Source: Aquanectria penicillioides
Lineage: Eukaryota > Ascomycota > Sordariomycetes > Hypocreales > Nectriaceae
DNA: 64,000 nt
Direction of reading: 5' to 3'
NCBI GenBank assembly: GCA_003415625.1
Contig: PYIU01000004.1
Coordinates: 372,001 to 436,000, forward strand
A program made the position numbers and the translations under genes. Below, one piece after another: positions 57,978-64,000 of the stretch; the first letter of the stretch is position 1; each line of letters starts with the position of its first letter. Under the pieces are notes generated by a model. The model saw only the letters and a program-made list of their open reading frames with translations, was not told where the DNA came from and ran no database searches.

Positions 57978-60007
57978 ATGGCGCCGCGTCCCAGAGGCAC
58001 GGCCGCGAAGGCCACCACCACCAAGAAATCATCCACAACCGCCTCTGCCGGCGTCAAAAAGACCTTGAAGCCCGTCGCGAAGGCTGCTGCCAAGGCGTCC
58101 GAGAAGAAGGCCGAGCCTGCCGCGACCAATGGCGCGTCCAAGAAGCGCAAGGCCGAGGATACCGAGCCCGAGTCTGAGGTAGAGGCTCCCAAGGCGAAGA
58201 AGTCCAAGACCTCCCGCGAAATCAAGCCCGTGAAGAAGCCCTCCGCCAAGGAGACCAAGACCAAGGAGACCAAGACCAAGGAGCCCAAGACCAAGGAGCC
58301 CAAGACAAAAGAACCAAAGGAGACCAAGTCCAAAGAGCCCAAGGAGCCCAAGGCCAAGGCCGCTCCTGTCAAGAAGGCCAAGGCTGAAGAGCCTGAGAAG
58401 CCCGAGAAGAAGACCAAGGCCACCAAGACAAAGGCTAAGCCTAAGGCCGAGGAGACTGATGTTGAGGATGCCGCCCCCGAGCCCGAGTCTGAGCCCGCCC
58501 CTAAGCCCATCAAGAAGGTTGGCCGTCCTGCCACGAAGAAAGCCGAGCCGAAGCCCAAGAAGTCAGTCGAGATTGGCCGCAAGATCAACGATGCCCCTAC
58601 TCAAATCCTCGATGTTTTCGTTTTCGGCGAGGGGAGTTCCGGCGAGCTCGGCCTTGGCAGCAAGCGCGTCAACAACAAGAAGCCCATCGACGTTAAGCGT
58701 CCCCGTCTCAACGACAACCTCTCTGCTTCCAACGTCGGTGTCGTCCAGATTTCTTGCGGTGGCATGCACGCCGTTGCCCTGACCCACGATAACAAGATCT
58801 TGTCATGGGGTGTCAACGACCAGGGTGCCCTGGGCCGCGACACTAATTGGGATGGTGGTCTGCGCGACATGGACAAGGAAGAAGACGACTCGGACTCTGA
58901 CGATGAGGACGACACTGGCATCAACCCCAGGAGAGTACTCCTATCGCTATTTCTGATGAGCACTTTGCACCTGGCACCAAGTTTGTCCAGGTCGTCGCCA
59001 GCGACAGCGCCAGCTTTGCCCTGACCGAGGATGGTCGCGTCTACGGCTGGGGTACCTTCCGCTCCAGCGATGGTATTCTCGGTTTCTCCGAGACTGTCAA
59101 GGTTCAGCCCACCCCTGTTCTGCTGCCCGACCTGAAGAAGATCAAGTCTCTCGCTGCCGGCTCTAACCACGTCCTGGCTCTGGACCACAAGGGCAACGTC
59201 GTCGCTTGGGGCTGCGGTCAGCAGAACCAACTTGGCCGACGCATTATTGAGCGGAACAAGATGACGTCTCTTATTCCACAGGGCGTTGGTCTGCCCCGAG
59301 GCAAGATTGTTAAGATCGCTTGTGGTTCTTACCACAGCTTTGCCATTGACAACAAGGGTCAGGCTTGGGGCTGGGGCTTGAACAACTTTGGCGAGATTGG
59401 TATTGAGTCCAACGCTGGCGAGGATGATGCTGTCATCCTCCGACCTGCCAAGCTCGAGTCTCTCGAGGACCACAACATCACCGACATTGACGGCGGTGAG
59501 CACCACTCTCTGGCTTGCTCTGACAAAGGTGAACTGTTCACTTGGGGCCGTGTCGATGGTTACCAGGTCGGATTCGAGATGGAGAAGTTTACCGAGGACA
59601 ACGCCATTTTTGACGAGCGAGGCAAGGCCCGTATTCTGTTCAAGCCCACTGTTCACCCTGGTATGTATTTTCGCCTGCGCTTATCTTTACACCTAAACCC
59701 TAACAGAGATGCAGATGTCACCAAGACTGTCGCTGTTACCGCCGGTACCGACAACAATTTCGCCGTCACCTCTGAGGGCAAGGCCTACTCATGGGGATTC
59801 TCTAGCAACTACCAGACTGGTCAGGGTACCCTGGATGATATCCGCACCCCTACTCTGATCGACAACACGGCTGTTCGTGAGAAGAAGATCATCGGTGCCG
59901 GTGCTGGAGGCCAATACTCGGTTCTCATCGGCGAGTCCGAGGATGCTCCTCAGACCAATGGTGTCAAGACCAACGGTGTCTATGCTGATGAGAACAAGGA
60001 GAACTAA
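57978..60007 (+). CDS. RCC1-type Ran guanine-nucleotide exchange factor (apparent 1-nt frameshift)
   Basis: Chromatin-bound exchange factor that loads Ran with GTP, needed for nuclear transport and spindle assembly. About 658 residues after one base is restored. Residues 1-195 are a basic Lys/Pro/Ala tail with repeated KTKEPK-type units, suited to DNA or histone contact. From about residue 205 come the beta-propeller repeats (VFVFGEGSSGELGLGS, ISCGGMHAVALTHDNKILSWGVNDQGALG, GWGLNNFGEIG, AYSWGFSSNYQTGQG). A single missing base near 58926-58931, where AACCCCAGGAGAG should probably be CCCAGGGAGAG, separates DDTGINPR from ESTPIAISDEH; both sides are conserved and no GT donor suits an intron. The only intron recognised is 59661-59714 (54 nt), which is itself open in frame. 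Confidence 0.88.
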
Positions 60008-60701
60008 GCTTCGAAAGCTCGATGGAATTGGAACTGAAACGCAATGCTGACTCTGCATGTGTCTACATTTTCAAGACACACCCATCTCATTGTTTTGGCT
60101 CTTGATATCCCGATATGCCTATTTAATGAGTGCTACCCAAGGAGCCGGGTAGCGGACTATTTTCGATTTTTGATAATATTCTTCACCTGCTGCACGACGA
60201 TGAGGAAAAGAATTTGGACTCGGGGACGGACATTCGGACGGGGTGGATTTTGCTGCGAAAAAAGGATGATGAGGCACGGGATTTGCACGTTTTTTGTCTC
60301 TACGTGTGTGTTTTTTGCGCTAGTTATATAGACGTCTTGCATATTTTCAAGTTGAGGCTCTCAGCGCCAAACATGTTTGCAGTCCTCCTGTACAATACAC
60401 AGTTCATGAATTTTTGGTCGTTACTTGTCGATATTATCTAATACAAAGGAGCCATTGTCCTTGTGCCCGAAGAGTCCACCTCGTCAATGCATTTTTTTTC
60501 TCTGAACGCCTTTCCGCCGTCATACCCCATTACTGTTCCCCCTTGGATGAAGCTAACTGTCGCTCTGTCATACATGAGAACGGCGGGTTTACTCGACATG
60601 ATGTTTGGGATGGGTCACGGTGGAGGACCTTTGGTACATCTCGGTCAGAGAATCGTAGTCCTGCAGCCGGGAAAAGAATCGTATTTTGTCAAGGACTTCG
60701 T
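60008..60701. other. Convergent 3' region
   Basis: Between the convergent stop codons of RCC1 (+) and Yip1 (-). It holds the 3' ends of both genes; no gene seen. Confidence 0.5.
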
Positions 60702-61730
60702 TCAGGTGTTGATTCGGGCGGCAGCGTTGGCCAACGATCCGCTTCCGCGGCTGCTGAAGATGCCCATGATGCCAAAGCCAACATAGAACAGCGCGAGAGG
60801 GTAGGCGACGAGCCCCCGCATGCCCTTCATCCTGCCGACGGCGCAGAACATGCCACTGGCGCTGTAGGTGCACCAGACAATGGCGGCAAAGGTCAGGATG
60901 ATGCCAAAGGACGTGTCCATAGGCATGACAATACCGATGAGGCTGGTGGCGACGAGGGGCAGCAGGCAGTATCCGAGGACAGACGCCGACCGAGGGAAGG
61001 TGAGAGTCGACGAGAAGTGGCCGCCCGGCTGCGCCTGCGGGGGAGCTTGGGGCTCGTTATATTGGGGATATGTGGGTTGCGCCGAGGGGACTTCCGAGGG
61101 CGACATGAGGGACAGGATGAGGTGCAGCGACGTGGAGCCCAGGAGGGCCAGGCCGTAGATGTAGCCGAAGTGGACCTTGCCTGAGAAGAGCAGGAAGAAG
61201 CCGAACAGGAGGAAGAAGAGGATGGGGCCGGCGAGATCGGAGTCGTCCATGAGGTGGTGGTCGATGTGCTTAAAGGGATTCAGGACTGCGAGGGTCTGGC
61301 AGAGGGAGAATGTTAGTGTCGGTCAGCAGCAAGGCAGCCAGCACGGCAATGAAGCAGGACGAGCATCGCGACTTACCTTTGCCTGGATGTGCCCAAAGTT
61401 GACGCCCAGCTCCTCCAGCAGCGGCGGCTCGGTCTCGTAGCCCTCGGTCGAGAAGGCGGCGAGCCATCCCGTCCGCAGACCGCCCTGCTCGCCCATGCGC
61501 CCCGACACGCCGCCCGAGAAGCTGGCGCCGCCGAAGCCCTGAGTGCCGGCGCCGTAGCCGCCCTGGTTCCCGTAGGCGCCGTACGAGGCCTGCTGAGGGG
61601 TTTGGGCGCCCGAGACGCCGCGGGAGTCGTAGGTCGACGGGTAGAACTGGAGGTTCTGGGCGTTGGAGGGGCCGCCAGGGGCGGGAGCGCCGCCGCCGAA
61701 GGATTGCTGGCCGCCGTAGTAGTTTGACAT
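60702..61730 (-). CDS. yip1: Yip1-family Golgi/ER membrane protein
   Basis: Yip1 binds Ypt1/Ypt31-type Rab GTPases and Yif1, and acts in budding of ER-to-Golgi vesicles. Two exons (61730-61377 and 61295-60702; the 81 nt intron starts GTAAGT) give 315 residues. The N-terminal 90 residues are cytosolic and rich in Gly, Gln, Tyr and Ser. Then comes the conserved ELGVNFGHIQAKTLAVLNPF, then about five membrane segments: GPILFFLLFGFFLLF, YIYGLALLGSTSLHLIL, VLGYCLLPLVATSLIGIVM, FGIILTFAAIVWCTYSA and YPLALFYVGFGIMGIF. Start set by MSNYYGGQQ; an in-frame ATG 19 codons upstream reads as leader. The family signature and topology match, and nothing is missing. Confidence 0.93.
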
Positions 61731-62329
61731 GGCGATGGGAGGGGAGGCGCGCGCGCGTGAGAGGGAGTCGCAGAAGGAAGGCAGCAAGTGAAAGAGGGGG
61801 TAGCGGAAGGCGGGGAGGAGGATTGGGTCGACGCGGAGATGGGACGTGAGGCGGGCGTTGCGAGGTGGACGCCTGCGGGCAGCGGATTTCGGGGCCGTGA
61901 TGAGGACAGTTGGACGATAGCTTTGGACAGCAGCCTACGTAGCACAAGCGCACGTCTCTCTCACACAGCTTGCGATGGGGCTGGTGCGAGCCGGTGAGTT
62001 TGCGTATTGGGGGGCAACAGTGTGGCTAGTGTGGCTGGTGCTAGAGAATTTCCGGGGCTGTATAGGTACCTAGATACCTACCTACCTACCTACCTAAGGT
62101 AGGTAGGTAGGCAGATGTTGGTACAGGTACAGGTACAGATCCAGGCACTGCCACTGCATTCCAGCAACCTGGTTAAGTTACTGCACCGGCCAGCCAAGAA
62201 AAAAGGTGCAGGAGTCCACAAATAACAGGTGCAGCCTGTTTATCTTTGCATTCTGATAAGGGCATGGATGCCTATACCTCTACCTGAGATTTGGCCAGAA
62301 TTTAGGCTCGATGATACGTGCGGCTTCAT
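61731..62329. other. Upstream region of Yip1
   Basis: Promoter and leader of Yip1, with a CCTA/TAGG inverted repeat near its right end. No gene seen. Confidence 0.45.
62081..62111. repeat. Perfect inverted repeat of CCTA/TAGG units
   Basis: Two 15-bp arms (CCTACCTACCTACCT and its exact complement) separated by a single A. It would form a near-perfect hairpin or cruciform. Confidence 0.95.
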
Positions 62330-62908
62330 AGAGGGATCGTCAAAATCTTCAAGGAACAACCAGTGCCAAATTGAGTTACAGCAGCATGATCCTCAAACAA
62401 CTGCAAGACCAGGTTTATATGAGAGATGTCTAAGTCGGACTGGCCCAAAGATTGAGGACAGAATTCCAAAAAAATAACCAGCGAATATGAGGAGAAGATC
62501 CGAGATTGCACAATGAGGGTTGATGACATGGCCATGGCGACCCAGCGAGTAGGAGGTTTCACTCTCCGATTTTGCAACAAAGGCTTACAACACCAGGCTC
62601 AAGGAGAGACAGACGTTGAAAAAAGCTCTAGCAAACAATAGAAATTCGCAATATATGAGATCTATAGCTCTCGTCACTATGATATTTCTCCCGGACACAA
62701 TCTGTGCGGTAACCAAGATATATGACTATCAACCTTGCGTTTCTCTAACAGCTATTGATAGAGCATCTTCTCAACTGACTTCTTTGACTGGAAAGATGAA
62801 GAGGATGGAAAGATCGTGTCCAAATACTTTTGGATCTTTGTGGTTATGACGGCTATTTCTACATTATTGACGCTTACGCCTTGGTTTTTTTTTTTTTTTG
62901 GAATATAA
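62330..62908 (+). pseudogene. Decayed C-terminal part of a fungal CorA-like membrane protein
   Basis: The text EYEEKIRDCTMRVDDMAMATQ, then QGETDVE, then NSQYMRSIALVTMIFLPDT, then SIFSTDFFDW and a final hydrophobic segment (FVVMTAISTLLTLTPWFFF) matches in order the C-terminal coiled coil and two membrane helices of fungal CorA-like proteins. Two fungal introns are recognisable (62549-62596 and 62709-62761, the latter with CTCTAAC). The frame breaks at an A7 run near 62470 and an A6 run at 62619-62624, each by one extra A, and a stop lies upstream in LKQLQDQVYMRDV. The N-terminal domain is absent. A real gene with sequencing errors is the alternative. The metal-selectivity GMN motif is not present in this subfamily, so magnesium transport cannot be assumed. 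Confidence 0.55.
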
Positions 62909-64000
62909 AAACACCATAAGCGCAAAAAAAAGTATATTGATGAGGTTGAAGTCACTCTAATGTTCCCTTCTTTGATTTGAATTGTATAAATTGTCATGGT
63001 TTATTTTTTTTTTAGAGAAGTGTTGATTATGGAGTTGATCAAGGCCAGCGACTTTGGGGTCTGTTTGTGTAAAGAAATGGATGACTCTACGTATGAAAAA
63101 AGTTTAATAGTTATAGATGCCACAGGAAAGGAGCTTGAAATCAAGGTATGAAACACTTCTAGTATCGTGTTATGTGTTTGGTTTCCATGATCGGATGCAA
63201 AGGGTAGGTTATTTAGCCACCAAGCTTCAAGAAAACTCATGGTTATTCGACATCTTCCAATTTCATGGACAAAGTATTTTTTCCCCCAAGGTAGGCAACT
63301 GCACAATCATTATAGTGAATAGTGGCTCTTGTTTCAAAGGCTCAGGTGACAGCACTGCTGATACTTGAGAATTTTCCCCCACCTATAATGAAGGAATGAA
63401 GTTCAAAACCAGGTGAGATTTTGTTGATTCTTGGCACTAATTGAAACTTTAGTACGATGTGTTCCTGAAGACACTGGACTTATATCCCTTCAAGACTACC
63501 AAAGGAATCCGATACGCGACTTCGTATACATTGGGCATTGGATGTGTCTCTGGCATATGATCGGTTGATGGATACGGTTATCAAGATTTCCATCCAAATT
63601 CGAATAATAAACAGTAGACGTTTGAAAATACTAGTGGCCAACGAGGCTATAGTGATTGCTGCGATGATAGCTAATACTAGGCTATGTCAAAAGTTGAACA
63701 CCGTTTCGTTTTTTTTCTTGTGATACTTTAGAGTTTATTCGAGATATGTTGGAAAACGAGATATGAAAGGAAACCGTGTAGTTTACGATCGAAGGGGCAA
63801 TTTGTTAATACAAGATGTCGCATCGAGATTCATGTGAAAGAAGAAACCTTACTAGTAGTAGTTTTGTGTAGACGGCTGGTAACATTTTAGAGAATATAAC
63901 AACATGGAAAGCCCTGTGGATAATTTTCCGAGCCCCCCCCCCGTATACAGCAAATAAATTAACGAATCCTGTTTACTCATTCTTACCCCTTGCTTCTTTT
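62909..64000. other. A+T-rich right edge, no recognised gene
   Basis: Short open segments only. The best is a 40-codon frame at 63029-63151 that ends just after a possible splice donor, but its sequence (KSLIVIDATGKELEIK) was not recognised. Base composition is clearly more A+T-rich than the housekeeping genes to the left. Confidence 0.4.

Overview
The window is nuclear DNA of a filamentous ascomycete, most likely a sordariomycete and probably in the Hypocreales. Genes are split by many 48-70 nt introns with GTRNGT donors and CTRAC/CTAAC branch sites. The protein set is typical of Pezizomycotina: TOR kinase, Rtf2, a Sip5-like protein, a Zn2Cys6 factor, a GH71 alpha-1,3-glucanase, a HEX1/eIF5A-type protein and a fungal Cys-rich metallothionein-like protein. 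No bacterial, viral or transposon gene was recognised. The order assignment is inference from protein style, not a database result.

Left part (1-24 kb): an F-box protein (-), a 5.4 kb gene-poor stretch, a 14-exon glutamine-dependent NAD synthetase (-) divergent from a UFD1-domain/zinc-finger protein (+), a second gene-poor stretch of 4.9 kb dominated by simple repeats (including 21 perfect AGGAC units), then a Sip5-type protein (+). Centre (24-42 kb): GH71 alpha-1,3-glucanase (+), a cyclin-D1-binding-protein-like gene (-), glucosidase II beta subunit (+), TOR kinase (-), Rtf2 (+) and a Zn2Cys6 factor (-). This is a compact housekeeping block of alternating convergent and divergent pairs.

Right part (43-64 kb): a secreted, probably GPI-anchored beta-lactamase-like serine hydrolase (+), a C2H2-type nuclear protein with a GC-AG intron (+), an aldo-keto reductase (+), a HEX1/eIF5A-derived protein whose C-terminal end is triplicated as 26-residue units (-), a peroxisomal D-amino acid oxidase (-), a Cys-rich metallothionein-like protein (+), RCC1 (+), Yip1 (-), and finally an A+T-rich edge holding a decayed CorA-like membrane protein.

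Two points matter for any user. First, three otherwise intact genes (UFD1-like, Sip5-like, RCC1) need a total of four single-base insertions to read through, always by the same shift and mostly at G/C runs. This looks like consensus error, not gene death, but must be tested. Second, the HEX1-derived protein with an internalised and multiplied C-terminus is the best candidate here for something not yet described.
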